Notes: generated by a model not told the origin, from the letters alone. A stretch of 64,000 nucleotides of DNA from Prorocentrum cordatum (GCA_963575745.1 CAUYUJ010020252.1:22501-86500), one strand, 5' to 3'; shown: positions 42,841 to 54,342, counted from the first letter of the stretch. A program made the numbers and translations.

Positions 42841-43234
42841 CAACTGCGGCACTCACAACTGCAAATGGTTTCGCCCGTCGCCAGGCTAAGTCGTTTTTTG
42901 TGGGGAGAAGGGGTTCCTGTAGGAATACTGTACGCAGCCTCTTTAAATTAGTTAATGTTGTTTGATGTGCGTGCGTGTGCGCGCGTGTGCGTTGTCCAAC
43001 CAAATTGCGGCGTTGGGCCCCCCTTTTGAAGAGACAGCGCACCGCGTTCACTCACCCCCCTCCCGCTGACCCCCCCCTCCCCCCCATCCATCATCACCAT
43101 CGCCATCAGTCACAGTCAGTCATCATCAGCCGTCATCGTCGTCGTTGTCATAATTATCATCCTTACCGTTGCCGCCATCATAATCATCCTCATCGCCAGC
43201 ATCATCACTGTTGTCGTCGTCGACATCACCATCA
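42841..43234. other. Spacer between 90-bp arrays
   Basis: Unique sequence including GTGCGTGCGTGTGCGCGCGTG (42,968) and an imperfect CATCAT/GTCGTC triplet tract from 43,085. No gene recognised. Confidence 0.5.
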
Positions 43235-44055
43235 CGTTTCGTGGCCCCATAGGGGGCCCCACCGAAAGTTCAAGTGACTGCGCCCGCATGCCTCCCCCAC
43301 GTCCACTTCGGAACACCGCGCGCGCGTTTCGTGGCCCCGTAGCGTGCTCCACCGAAGGCGGCAGTGGCTGCGCCCGCACGCCGCCCCCGCACCCATTTCG
43401 GCACCCCCTCAGACTTGTCGTGGCCTCATAGGGAGCTCCAGTCGAAGGCCCCAGTGGCTGCGCCCGCATGCCGCCCCCACACCCATTTCGGAATACCGCT
43501 CACACGCTTCGTGGCCCCATAGGGAGCTCCACCGAAGGCCCCTCTGGCTGCGCCCGCATGCCGCCCCCGCACCCATTTCAGCACACCCCTCACAAGTTTC
43601 GCGGTGCCATAGGGAGCTCCACCGAAGGCGCCAGCGACTGCGCCCGCATGCAGCGCCCACGCCCATTTCGGCACACCGCTCACACGCTTCGTGGCCCCAT
43701 AGGGGGCTCCACCGAAGGCCCCAGGGGTTGCGCCCGCACGCCGCCCCCACACCCGTTCCGGCACACCCCTCGCACGTTTCGTGGCCCCTACGGAGCTCCA
43801 CCGCAGCCCCCAGCGGCTGCGCCCGCACGCGGCGCCCCCCCCTCCTTTTCCGGCACACCTTTCACGCGCTTCGTGGCCCCATAGGGAACCCCACCGAAGG
43901 CTTCAGTGGCTGCGCCCGTATGCCGCCCCCACCCATTTCGGAACACCGCTCACGCGTTTCGTGGCCCCATAGGGAGCTTCGCCGAAGGCCCCACTGGCTG
44001 CGCCCGCATGCCGCCCACGCACCAATTTCGGCACACCCCTCGCACGTTTCGCGGC
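43235..44055 (+). repeat. 90-bp tandem array, block 2
   Basis: About nine units of the same 90-base repeat. Alternate units share variants (ACACCGCTCACACGCTTCGT against ACACCCCTCGCACGTTTCGT), a two-unit higher-order period of ~180 bases. One forward frame runs through the block into the coding-like sequence at 44,061. Confidence 0.9.
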
Positions 44056-44060
44056 CCCTG

Positions 44061-44702
44061 ATAACGAGGATTCAACACCAAAGGGCGGTCGGGAACAATC
44101 CCTTGCCAATATTCAGGAACCAATGGGACTTGATTGCGCCGCATTCAATGCGCGGCTGCGCGGTGGCGGGCAAGGCGGCACAGTCTTCTACTGAACAGAC
44201 AGTGTACTTTATCTTATGGGTGTTCACCCGTTGCCTCCCGCTTCTACATTTCTCCCACGACAATCTGACAGCGCTTTGCGGGTCTTCTTCCCCGATCATG
44301 GAAATCATGGCAGACATCTCGTTGAAAATGTGGACCGATTGCAAGGGTTGGAAAAAACGAATGAAACAGTCATCGAAGGATTATTCAATCAACACTTGTT
44401 CTTTACACCCCCGTTCGCCGCGCTGGGTCTTCCGCGGTGGCGAGGTCTTTCATTCGTTCATCTGTGCCAAGATGCCACGCGACAGCAATGAGACCGCATT
44501 CGCTTTGCGAAAACAAATCAACAATTTCGGCGCCTTCATCTGCCAACGCACCACTTGGGCATTCCAACTTTTGAGCATTGTGAACGCGGAGCCATCTTTT
44601 GAATCTGATGACCCAAACCTGGCCCCTATTGCGGTGTGGCAGCATTGCAAACATTACACATCCAGGCAAAACACATTGAAGCTATTCAAGAGGTTCGTTT
44701 GA
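44061..44702 (+). CDS. Unrecognised protein-coding region, 5' part
   Basis: A 213-codon forward frame with normal composition, lower GC than its surroundings and no repeat bias. It contains EQTVYFILWVFTRCLPLLHF, PIMEIMADISLKMWTDCKGW and ALRKQINNFGAFICQRTTWA, ending HYTSRQNTLKLFKRFV then TGA. The frame is already open within the preceding 90-bp array, so the true start is unknown; 44,061 is simply where the array ends. A GAGGTTCG donor-like word lies at the stop. The same frame resumes at 44,790, so the TGA may be skipped by a small intron or mark decay. No family recognised. Confidence 0.45.
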   Translation: MTRIQHQRAVGNNPLPIFRNQWDLIAPHSMRGCAVAGKAAQSSTEQTVYFILWVFTRCLPLLHFSHDNLTALCGSSSPIMEIMADISLKMWTDCKGWKKRMKQSSKDYSINTCSLHPRSPRWVFRGGEVFHSFICAKMPRDSNETAFALRKQINNFGAFICQRTTWAFQLLSIVNAEPSFESDDPNLAPIAVWQHCKHYTSRQNTLKLFKRFV

Positions 44703-44789
44703 GATGTCCCAAAGGCGCCCCTTCAAACTTGCCGTGCTCCGGAAAATGCAGATGGCCCTCATGCGTTTCACAATCCCCTGGAAAAGAAT

Positions 44790-45059
44790 GTGCCAAAGGT
44801 AAATGAAGAATCTGCCGGGATTTTAACGGCCTTGGTTTATGTTGACTATTGCTTTTTATTGGATGATATGATCAAATACAACTGGGAAGCAACAGTTTTC
44901 AACCAAAGACAACAGAGCGTGCATCGCATTTCTTTTGACTCCGACGAAATAGTGGCGCTGAAATCGTGGCTCACATGCGCCTGCAATTGCTGCATGCACG
45001 AACGGTTCTTTCAAGTGCATTTCAAAATGGCGCGTCATCGGCGGGAGGGCAAAGCTTGA
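44790..45059 (+). CDS. Unrecognised protein-coding region, 3' part
   Basis: Continues the 44,061 frame after an 87-base gap: KVNEESAGILTALVYVDYCF, LLDDMIKYNWEATVFNQRQQ and CACNCCMHERFFQVHFKMAR, then TGA. Cysteines are frequent. The intervening bases in another frame give a Cys-rich stretch (NLPCSGKCRWPSCVSQ), so a frame change instead of an intron is possible. Treat both parts as one broken or intron-split gene. Confidence 0.4.
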   Translation: MPKVNEESAGILTALVYVDYCFLLDDMIKYNWEATVFNQRQQSVHRISFDSDEIVALKSWLTCACNCCMHERFFQVHFKMARHRREGKA

Positions 45060-45163
45060 ACGGGTTACTTGCATTGCGCATGTTTTTACGCAGCGCCAAC
45101 GCCATCGCGCTACAATCAACATCATATCTTCGTCATTCGTCCGTCGTCCGTTCGTCCGTTTTG

Positions 45164-45604
<441 letters not shown>

Positions 45605-46795
45605 CGCAGAGGTCCTTCCCACCTCGTTTTACCTTCCTTCAGGCTCGTTTTGCCCTCCTCCAGGCTTGTGTTACCCTCCCCCCAGCGCGCTTTATCCTCC
45701 AGGCTCGTTTTACTCTCATCCAGGCTCGTTCTACCCTCCTCCAGGCTCGTTTCACCTTCCTCCAGGCTCGTTTTACCATCATCCGGTTTCGTTTTACCCT
45801 CATGCAGGCCCGTTTTACCTTCCTCCAGGCTCGTTTTACCCTCCTCCAGGCTCGTTCTACCCCCTCCCAGGCTCGTTCTAGCCTCCTCCAGGCTCATTCT
45901 ACACTCCTCCAGACTCCTTCTACCCTCTCCCAGGCTCGTTTTACCTTCTTCCAGACTCGTTTTACCCTCCTCCAGGCTCGTTCTACCCCCTTCCCAGGCT
46001 CGTTTTACCTTCTTCCAGGCTCGGTTTACCCTCCTCCCGGCTTGTTTTGACTCCCTCCAGGCTCGTTTTACCCTCCTCCGGGCTTGTGTTGCCCTCCCCC
46101 CAGCGCGCTTTATCCTCCAGGCTCGTTTTGCCTTCCTCCAGGCTCGTTCTGCCCTCCTCCAGGTTCGTTCCACCCTCCTCCAGACTCGTTTTACCGTCTT
46201 CCAGTGTCGTTTTACCATCATGCAGGCTCGTTTTACCATCCTCCAGGCTCGCTTTACCCTCCTCCAGGCTCGTTCTACTCCCTCCAGGCTCGTTTAACGT
46301 TCCTCCAGGCTCGTTTTACCATCCTCCAGGCTTGTTTTACCCTCCTCCAGGCTCGTGTTGCCCTCCTCCAGGCTCGTTTTACCTTCTCCCAGGCTCGTTT
46401 TACCTTCTTTCAGGCTCGGTTTACCCTCCCCCAGCCTTGTTTTGATTCTCTCCAGGCTCGTTTTACCCTCCTCCAGGCTCGTGTTACCCTCCCCCCAGCG
46501 TGCTTTATCCTCCAGGCTCGTTATACTCTCGTCGCCTCGTTTTACTTTCCCCCAGGCTTGTTTTACCTTCCTCCAGGCTCGTGTTACTCTTCCCCCAGCG
46601 CGCTTTATCCTCCAGGCTCGTTATACCCTCCTCCAGCCTCGTTTTACTCTCCTCCAGGCTCGTTTTACCTTCCTCCAGCCTCGTTTTACCCCCTTCCCAG
46701 GTTCGTTTTACCTTCCAGCCTCGTTTTACCCTCCTCCAGGCTCGTTTTACCCTCCTCCAGGCTCGTTTTACCTTCCTCGCAGCTCGTTTTACATG
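45605..46795 (+). repeat. 21-bp minisatellite (CTCGTTTTACCCTCCTCCAGG)
   Basis: About 55 units of 20-22 bases: GCTCGTTTTACCCTCCTCCA with CTTCC or CTACC variants. A variant block holding CCCCCCAGCGCGCTTTATCC recurs near 45,675, 46,097, 46,490 and 46,590, so a higher-order repeat exists. The 7-codon period keeps several frames open (up to 368 codons) on both strands; these are not credible genes. Confidence 0.95.
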
Positions 46796-47210
46796 CATAG
46801 TGCGGGTGCTGGATAGGATATTCAATATATTGGACGTTATCTTCGGCTCCTGGAGGCCCTCGTCTGGGGGGAGGGGAGGGGGCGGGGGTTCGATCATGGC
46901 CCCCCTCCAAAGCTCCAAGAACTCACAGTGGCGCCAAAGCTCCAAGAACTCATAGTGACGTGGCTAGCTCTTATCACCAAGGCTCCCAAGATTGAAGTCT
47001 CGGGCAAGTTTCTGATTACTGTCTGTACGTTCCCGTGCCGGCTTGTTCTAACACGATTGTTCTAGCAGGAAAGGACATTTTGGTTGGATTCCTACATGTG
47101 CGATGTTATATTTTCCCAATGAACGAAGACCTTGCTTGACTGTTCACTCGAGGCTCCGCGGCCACTCGACCCCGTTTGGGGGCCAGATTTGCTGCGCCAG
47201 CGGCTTCAAG
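46796..47210. other. No gene recognised; small dispersed fragment
   Basis: CTCCAAGAACTCA(C/T)AGTG repeats twice near 46,915-46,955. 46,960-47,055 resembles 21,390-21,480 (GGCTCCCAAGA, GGGCAAGTT, GTTCCCGTGCCGG). Confidence 0.5.
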
Positions 47211-47615
47211 ATGGGGGCGATGTCGCGGACTGACGCGCACTTGTCTTACGGGGGGGCCCTGTCCGCCAAGTCCGGCGATTACCTCGCCGATCCCGGCGTG
47301 CCTGACGACGAGTACATGGGGCTTTTTCACGAGGCAGTGGCCGCGATCCGCCCCGTGCTCCTGAGGCTGCTCGGGTGGGCTGAGGCAGAGATGCCCCCGT
47401 TGTGCAGGGAGTTCGGCTCGATGCGCGAGCTCGGGAGTTCGGGTGCCACTGCCCCGCCTTTGTCCCGGGCCGCGCCCGCCCAGGCCCTGGACTGGCGCAC
47501 TGGCCCCCCCCCGCCACGGCAGGGCGGGGCGCGCGCTCCAGCCCAGCACCTGGCGCAGGCTCGGCTGGGGCCGTCGGCGGCGCATTGTCATTCGGCCCTT
47601 AGGAAAACTATGTAA
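47211..47615 (+). CDS. Upstream ORF or first exon of the 47,619 gene, uncertain
   Basis: ATG at 47,211 opens about 134 codons. The first ~65 residues look real (SGDYLADPGVPDDEYMGLFH, EAVAAIRPVLLRLLGWAEAE); the rest is Pro/Ala/Arg-rich and could be intron or decayed sequence. It ends TAA four bases before ATG 47,619 in the same frame. It may be a separate small gene, the first exon of the next, or a degenerate N-terminal part. No family recognised. Confidence 0.35.
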   Translation: MGAMSRTDAHLSYGGALSAKSGDYLADPGVPDDEYMGLFHEAVAAIRPVLLRLLGWAEAEMPPLCREFGSMRELGSSGATAPPLSRAAPAQALDWRTGPPPPRQGGARAPAQHLAQARLGPSAAHCHSALRKTM

Positions 47616-47618
47616 ACC

Positions 47619-48826
47619 ATGATGGCCACCAAGAAGGACGACGATTGGACCCACATCCACGAGCATTGCAAGACTACCGATGACCCCGAGGGCTTCGAGG
47701 CTCTTTCGGCCCAGGAACAGCGACTCCGAGTTGCGGCGTCTACCCTCCAGGCGGCGGCGGACGACCTCGTCGAGCCAGCGGAGGAGCGGATCGAGAAGAC
47801 GCTTTCGGTTGATTCTGCCAGCGCCCAGGCCGATTCCCGCGGGGGCCAGGGCAATGGCGTCGTCGGCGAGCTCGGCGCGGGTTCTGGGGGCGAGGACGAG
47901 GAGAGCGATTATTACGTCGCGTACGAGCCTGGCTCGGGCCTCTTCCGGCTGTTCCAGAGCATGCGCAACTTGCGCCCCGACGGCATGGTTCATTGCTTGT
48001 CGGAGTTAGCGGCCCGATGCAACGCATTGCTGACCACCGACAAGCACAGGGGCATGGCGAACAAGCGGACGATCAAGGAGCGCCTGGCGCAGTCCTCCAA
48101 GAAGTTCGAGACTGAGCGCGGCAGCTGGGGCTACGTCAATTTGGTTTTCTGCCCAAGGAAGACGGCGGCACCTTCCCCAGAATCGCGGCGCCCTTCAAGA
48201 AGGCGTACGAGAGCTTCCTGCTGATGGAGGAGCCCGACAACGAGGCTGCCAAGCTCAGGGAGCTGAAGAAGCTCAGCGACACTTCCACGAGATTCCACGT
48301 GGAGCTGGCGACGGTATCCACGGCGCGCTCCAACGGCGGGTCCACGTGTTGGGAGCCATGCAAGGCCGGCTCCGCCAGGCCGCGGGCCTGGTCAGGGTTC
48401 GCGGCAGATGCGTGCGTCCTACCAGGCGCGCAGTTCTCCCCAGTTGCTTTACCGACGAAGCCAGAGGCGGACCCGACGTTCTTCCACGCGCATGCGAACA
48501 TGGCCGAGCACGTGGCCGCGGAGGTGCAGGAGGGCAAGATCGACGAAGATGTGGATTCCAGGCGCGCGGGTTCCATCCTGAAGGCAATCGGCACCCTGGC
48601 GGGCTACGCCAAGCAAGTGTACATGACGACTGCGAAGGCCAGCCGCCTGGGCGTTCCGCCGAAAAAATTGAAAGACGCCAGGCAGCCGCAGATCGCAAAG
48701 GCGGTGAAAGATTTGGTCTGCATGTACCCGGTGGCCCCGCGCGCTGGTTGCCGGAGCCTTTACATATCGGCGCGCGTGCCCGCTGCGGACTGGCCACGGG
48801 GGCGCGCGCCGCCTGGGCCTCTATGA
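47619..48826 (+). pseudogene. Unrecognised ~400-residue protein, broken by one frame change
   Basis: Two forward frames join to make one protein-like product. Part 1 runs from ATGATGGCCACC at 47,619 to ~48,147 (KKDDDWTHIHEHCKTTDDPE, an acidic middle, then LFRLFQSMRNLRPDG and NKRTIKERLAQSSKKF). Part 2 continues in the frame one base back from ~48,149 (PFKKAYESFLLMEEPDNEAA ... SILKAIGTLAGYAKQVYMTT ... KKLKDARQPQIAKAVKDLV). The frame change falls within TTGGTTTTCTG, consistent with loss of one T or a sequencing error. Both parts are soluble, Lys/Glu/Ala-rich and probably helical. No domain recognised. The C-terminal ~25 residues after VAPRAGC look less authentic, so the true end may be earlier. 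Confidence 0.5.
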
Positions 48827-49499
48827 CATTTCGAGCTGGGGGGCCAGGAGTCCTCCACTTGCTCGTGGCGCCACCCATTCATCTGGTTCCCCGCGAATGG
48901 CGGTTGGGTCCTGGGCCCGCGGCGAACGGGGGGCGCCCTGGGCCAGGGGGGCCCTGCGGGCCCCCAGTCAATGTTACACGGACCAGCGCTTGACGCGATT
49001 TGACGCGCGACATGTAGCTGCTGCGATCGTGGCCGACAGCCGCGGCTGAAAAGTCATGACTGCGTGCATCCCGCCGTTGCTTTCCTTCGCCGCCTCTCGG
49101 GCGCTGCCAGGGGGTCCTTGCCCCAGGTGGCTTCAGTGATTCCGAGGAGGCCAAGGTGCGAAGGTGGTTGCCACCCCGCCCTCACGATGCCCAGAGCGCC
49201 CCAGGGATCCGGGAATTGACGGAAAGGTGGAGCACTTGGGGCCGGGGCCTCCTCTGAGATTGCCCGATCCTCGCCGTTCGTTGTTCACCTCGGCGCCCCG
49301 ACCAGACCAGACGTTGTTGCGTGAGGTCCCAGTCGTCTGCGACGCCCGTCCTACTACGTCACCCCGCCCACGTGCACGGGAATAAACCTTCTGGGTATAC
49401 CGGTCATCGGGAACATAGACGGCCGAATTCTTGACGTTTCGCGCGCCCCCACCAGCCTATCCAGAAACGGCGCCCAGGCGATCTGAGGTGATCAGAGCA
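48827..49499. other. No gene recognised
   Basis: GC-rich flank after the broken gene. No repeats and no convincing exon. Confidence 0.4.
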
Positions 49500-49685
49500 G
49501 GAACAGGAGGAGGTGGGAAGCTCTCGGGCCACTTGGACCCATCTTGCGGCGGCATTGGGGCTTCGTGGAGCTTATTGGAAGCCATCTTGAGGCATCTTGG
49601 GCTATCTTGACCCATCTTGGAGGCCATCCTGGGTTCTCCGAGGCGCTCTTGGAGCAATCTTGGGCCATCTTGGACGCTCCGACGC
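49500..49685 (+). repeat. TTGGGGCC-type array, short copy
   Basis: CATCTTGGGCTATCTTGACC and CTTGGAGGCCATCTTGGG-like units. Confidence 0.7.
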
Positions 49686-49734
49686 GTCGCGAAGCCCCCC
49701 GTCCAAGTCCAGAGGGGGGATGCGGGGAGGGGCA

Positions 49735-51023
49735 CGAATCGGAACGAGCCCGAGTCCGAGCACGAGCCCGAGCCAGAACCCGAGCCCGAGCGCGCGCCCC
49801 GAGCCCGAGCGCTTAGACCTGAGCTTGACCGAGCCCGCCCGAGCAAGAGCACGAGCCCGCGCCCCGAGCCCAAGCCCGAGCACGAGCACGAGCCCGAGCA
49901 TGAACCCGAGCCCAGACCCGAGCCCGAGCTCGAGCGCGCGCCCCGAGCCCGAGCCTAGATCCGAGCTCGACCTCGACCGAGCCCCAGCGCGAGCACGAGC
50001 CTGAGCACGAGCCCGCGCTCCGAGCCCGAACCCGAGCCCGCGCTCCGAGCCCGACCCCAATCTCCATTCCGACCCCGACCAACTCCCTCACCCCGCGATC
50101 CCGTTCCCGATACCGATCCCGAATCCGACCCCGAGCCGCAGCCCGAACCCGAGCCTGCGCCCGAACCCGAACCCGAGCTCGGACCCGAGCGCGAGCCGAA
50201 GCCCGAGCCCAAGCCGAAGCCCGAGCCCGAGCCCGAGCCCGAGCGCGAGCCCGAACCCGAGCCCGAGCCCGAGCCGAAACCCGAGCCCACGCCCGAGCCC
50301 GAGCGCGAGCCCGAGCCCGAGCGCGAACCGAAGCCCGAACCCGAGCCGACGCCCGAGCCCGAGCTCGAGCTCGAGCCCAAGCGCGAGCCGAAACCCGAGC
50401 CCGAGCCCGAGCCGAAGCCCGAGCCCGAACCCGAGCCCGAGGAGCGCGAGCCCGAGCCCGAGCCAGAGCCCGAGCCCGAGCCCGAGACGAAACCCGAGCG
50501 CGAGAACGAGCCCGCGCCCGAGCCCGAGCCCGAGCCGAAGCCCGAGCCCGAGCCCGAGCCGAAGTCCGAGCGCGAGCCCGAGCGCGAGCCGAAGCCCGAT
50601 CTCGAGCCGAAGCCCGAGCCCGAGCCCGAGTCCGAGCTCGAGCCCGAGCCCAAGCCCAAGCGCGAGCCTGAGCCGAAGCCGGAGTCCGAGCGCGAGCCCG
50701 AGCCCGAGCCCGAGTCCAAGCCCGAGCACGAGCCCGAGCGCGAGCCCGAGCGCGAGCCCGAGCGCGAGCCGAAGCCCGAGCCCGAACCGAAGCCCGAGCT
50801 CGAGCCCGACCCGAAGCCCGAGCCCGAGCCCGAGCCCGAGCCGAAGCCCGAACACGAGCCCGAGCTCGAGCCCAAGCCCGAGCCCGAGCCCGAGCCTAAG
50901 CCCGAGCCCGAGCCGACCCGAGCCGAACCAGCCCGAGCCGAGCCCGAGCGAGCCCGAGCCCGGCCCGAAGGCCGAGCCCGAGCCCGATCCCGAGCCCGAG
51001 CCCGAGCGCGAGCCCGAGTTCGA

Positions 51024-51055
<32 letters not shown>

Positions 51056-51304
51056 AGAGCCGAGCCCGAGCCCGAGCCCGAGCCGAGCCCGAGAGCGCGA
51101 GCCCGAGCCCGAGAGCCCGAGCGAGTCCGAGCGCGAGCCCGAGCCCGCGCGCGAGCCCGAGCCCGAGCCCAAGCCCGAGCCTAAGCCCGAGCCGAGCCGA
51201 GCCCGAGCCCGAGCGCGAGCGCGAGCCCGAGCCCAAGCCCGAGCCCGAGCCCGAGCCGAAACCCGAGCCCAAGCCCGAGCCCGAGCCCGAGCGCGAGCCC
51301 GGGT

Positions 51305-51342
<38 letters not shown>

Positions 51343-51890
51343 AAGCCCGAGCGCGAGCCCGAGCGCGAGCCCGAGCGCGAGCCGAAGCCCGATCTCCAGC
51401 CGAAGCCCGAGCCCGAGCTCGAGGCCGAGCCGAAGCCCGAGCCCGAGCCCGAGCCCGAGCGCGAGCCCGAGCCGAGCGCGAGTCCGAGCCCGACCGGACC
51501 CTTAGTTTCAGCCCAAGCCCAAGCCCGACTCCGAGCGAGAGCCCGAGCTCGAGTCTGAGCCCGAGCCGGACCCCTACCCCGACCCCGAGCCCGAGCCCGA
51601 GGCAAAGCTGGAGCACTATTCCGAGTGCGAGCTGAAGCCTGAGCGCAAGCTCATGCGCGAGCCGAAGTCTGAATCCGAGCTGAAGCCCGAGGCCCGAGCC
51701 GAAGCCCGAGCCCGAGCCGAAGCCCGCTGAAGCCGAGTCAAGCGCGAGCCCGAGTTCGAGTCCGAGCCCGAGCCCCGAGCCCGAGCCCGAGCGCGAGCCG
51801 AAGGCGCGAGGCCGAGCCGGAGCGCTAGTCCAAGCCCAGAGCCCCAAGTCGAAGCTCGAGCGTGAGCTAGCCGAAGCCCAAGCACGAGCC
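49735..51890 (+). repeat. (GAGCCC)n hexanucleotide array, ~2.1 kb
   Basis: Well over 300 hexamers GAGCCC with GAGCGC, GAAGCC and GACCCC variants. Because 6 is a multiple of 3, dipeptide frames (Glu-Pro, Ser-Pro, Arg-Ala, Gly-Ser, Gly-Leu) open for up to ~630 codons; none is credible as a gene. It is the left outer arm of the inverted structure ending at 54,345. Confidence 0.97.
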
Positions 51891-51899
51891 GAAGCATTT

Positions 51900-51960
51900 C
51901 TCTCAATATGAATTTGGAAGCTTTTCAGAAATTATTCCTGAAAAGGTGTCCAGACCAAAA
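51900..51960 (+). repeat. Inverted-structure marker, left copy
   Basis: AGCTTTTCAGAAATTATTCC followed by TGAAAAGGTGTCCAG. Its reverse complement occurs, diverged, at 53,950-54,010 (CAGCTTTTCGGAAATAATTT and CTGAAAAGTTTCCG). Confidence 0.75.
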
Positions 51961-52079
51961 ATGAGTCATAGAACCGTTTTGCATCTTTGATTGTGAAAAT
52001 GAATCGTGGAATCTTCCGGAATTTGATTATATTTCTTCAGGTTGGAAAAGGAGAATAACACAACGACGTATACTTCATT

Positions 52080-53360
52080 TTGCGTTCTCAACCGCAATTA
52101 AAACAAACTCGTAACCACGAGCCCAAATGATGCTCTCGTTTCGCATTCTCGTACCGCACGGCTCGCAGAGCGCAAGTTAAAGCAAAAACTGAAAGCACGA
52201 GCTCAAATGATACTCTTATTGTGCGCTCTCGTACGGCACGGTTTGCAGAGCGCAAATGAAAACAGAAACCGTAAGCTCTAGCTCAAATGATGTTCTCATT
52301 TTACGTTCTCGTACCGCACGGCTCGCACAACGCAAAACAAAAAAACACAGAAACCGCAACACACAAATTCAAATGATACTCTCATTCACGGCTCACTGAA
52401 TGCAAATGAAAACCAAAATTGTAAGCGCTAATTCGAATGATCTTCTGATTTTACGTTCTCGTACGGCACGGCTCGCAGAGCGCAAATGAAAACAGAACCG
52501 TAAACATTAGTTCAAATGATGCTCTCATTTTGCGTTCCCGTACCGCACGGCTCGCACAGCGCAAATGAAAACAGAAACCGTAAACACACATTCAAATGAT
52601 GCTCTCATTTCGTACTCTGGTACCGCACGCGGCTCACTGAATGCAAATGAAAACCAAAATTGTAAGCGCTAGCTCGAATGATCTTCTGATTTTACGTTTT
52701 TCTACGGCGCGGCTCGCAGAGCGCAAATGAAAACAGAAACCGTAAACACTAGCTCAAATGATGCTCTCATTTTGCGTTCTCGTACCACACAGCTCGCACA
52801 ACGCAAATGAACATATAAGCCGTAAACACAAGTTCAAATGGTACGCTCATTTCGTATTCTGGCACTGCACACGGCTCACTAAATGCAAATGGGAACCAAA
52901 TTTGTAAGCGCTAACACGAATGATCTTCTGATTTTACGTTCTCGCACGGCACGACTCGCAGAGCGCAAATGAAAACAGAAACCGTAAACATTAGCTCAGA
53001 TGATGCCCTCATTTTTCGTTCTCGTACCGCACGGCTCGCACAGCGCAAATAAAAACAGAAACCGTAACACACACATTCAAATGATATTATAATTTCGTAT
53101 TCTGGTACCGCACACGGCTCACTGAATGCAAATGAAAACCAAAATTGTAAGCGCTAACACGAATGATCTTCTGATTTTACGTTCTCGTACGGCACGACTC
53201 GCAGAGCGCAAATGAAAACAGACACCGTAAACTTTAGCTCAAATTCTGCTTTCATTTTGCGTTCTCGTACCGCACAGTTCGCACAGCGCAAATGAAACAG
53301 AAACCGTAAGCACGAACTCAAATGATGCTCTCATTTCGCATTCTCGTACCGCATAAGGAA
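52080..53360 (+). repeat. ~85-bp AT-richer tandem array, forward block
   Basis: About 15 units: TTCTCGTACCGCACGGCTCG, CAGAGCGCAAATGAAAACAG, AAACCGTAAGC and CAAATGATGCTCTCATTTT. Alternating variants (CACACGGCTCACTGAATGCA against CACGGCTCGCAGAGCGCA) give a higher-order period of about 220-240 bases from ~52,380 on. Confidence 0.9.
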
Positions 53361-53500
53361 CGAGGATCCCGACACACACTGAAACATACAATCTGAATTC
53401 TGCCTTTCGCAAGCCCGTGCGCCAAGGGGCTTCACGGAACGATCTTGACACGCACTGACATTGACAACGTTGATTTTTAAATTCGTAATTTTTGACAGGC
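53361..53500. other. Centre of the inverted structure
   Basis: About 140 bases of unique sequence with CTTCACGGAACGATCTTGAC and a duplicated GACACNCACTGANA word (53,370 and 53,449). It separates the forward and reverse array blocks. No gene seen. Confidence 0.6.
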
Positions 53501-53860
53501 CGTAACAAGCATCATTTGAGCAAGTGCTTACGCTTCCTGTTTTCATTCGCGCTCTGCGTGCCGTGCCGTACGAGAAGGTAAAATGAGAGCGGTTTGCAAG
53601 GTACGAGAACGCAAAATGAAGCACCATTTGAGCAAGTGCTTACGCTTCCTGTTTTCATTTGCGCTCTGCGTGCCGTGCTGTACCGTAACGCAAAATGAGA
53701 ACATAGTTTCTATTTGCGCTCTGCGAGCCGTGCAGTACGAGAATGCGAAATAAGAGCATCATTTGAGATCGCGCTTACGATTTCGGTTTTCATGTGCGCT
53801 CTGCGAGCCGTGCGGTACGAGAAGGCAAACTGAGAGCATCATTTGAGCAAGTGTTTACGA
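53501..53860 (-). repeat. ~85-bp tandem array, reverse block
   Basis: Four units in reverse orientation: CATCATTTGAGCAAGTGCTTA, CTGTTTTCATTTGCGCTCTG and CGNGCCGTGCNGTACGAGAA. They are the reverse complement of 52,080-53,360. Confidence 0.85.
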
Positions 53861-54054
53861 TTTCTTTTATAACTTGTATTTGTTTTCTGAGCCTTAGCTT
53901 CTTTAAACTTACGTTTAGGACATTTCGGGCTGTCTTACTGATCATTTTGGCACCAGGCAGCTTTTCGGAAATAATTTCTGAAAAGTTTCCGAATAGATTT
54001 TCTTCGAACTTAAGGCGTTTTGCCTGGCAAAGGGCGTCGTCTCCAGGGGTCTGT

Positions 54055-54175
54055 ATCGGGCTCGGGCTCGGGCTCAGGTTCGGGTTCCGGTTCCGGCTCC
54101 GGCTCGGGCTCGGACTCGGGTTCGCGCTCGGGCTCGAGCTCCGACTTGGGCCTGGGTTTGGGGTCGGGCTTGGGT

Positions 54176-54227
<52 letters not shown>

Positions 54228-54254
54228 ACGCGGGGTCGGGGTCGGGCTCGGGCC

Positions 54255-54292
<38 letters not shown>

Positions 54293-54293
54293 A

Positions 54294-54342
<49 letters not shown>

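Noticed and set aside
49955-51847. 630-codon minus-strand open frame rich in Gly-Ser and Arg-Ala
   Set aside because: It is the translation of the GAGCCC hexamer array; a unit of six bases keeps any frame open.
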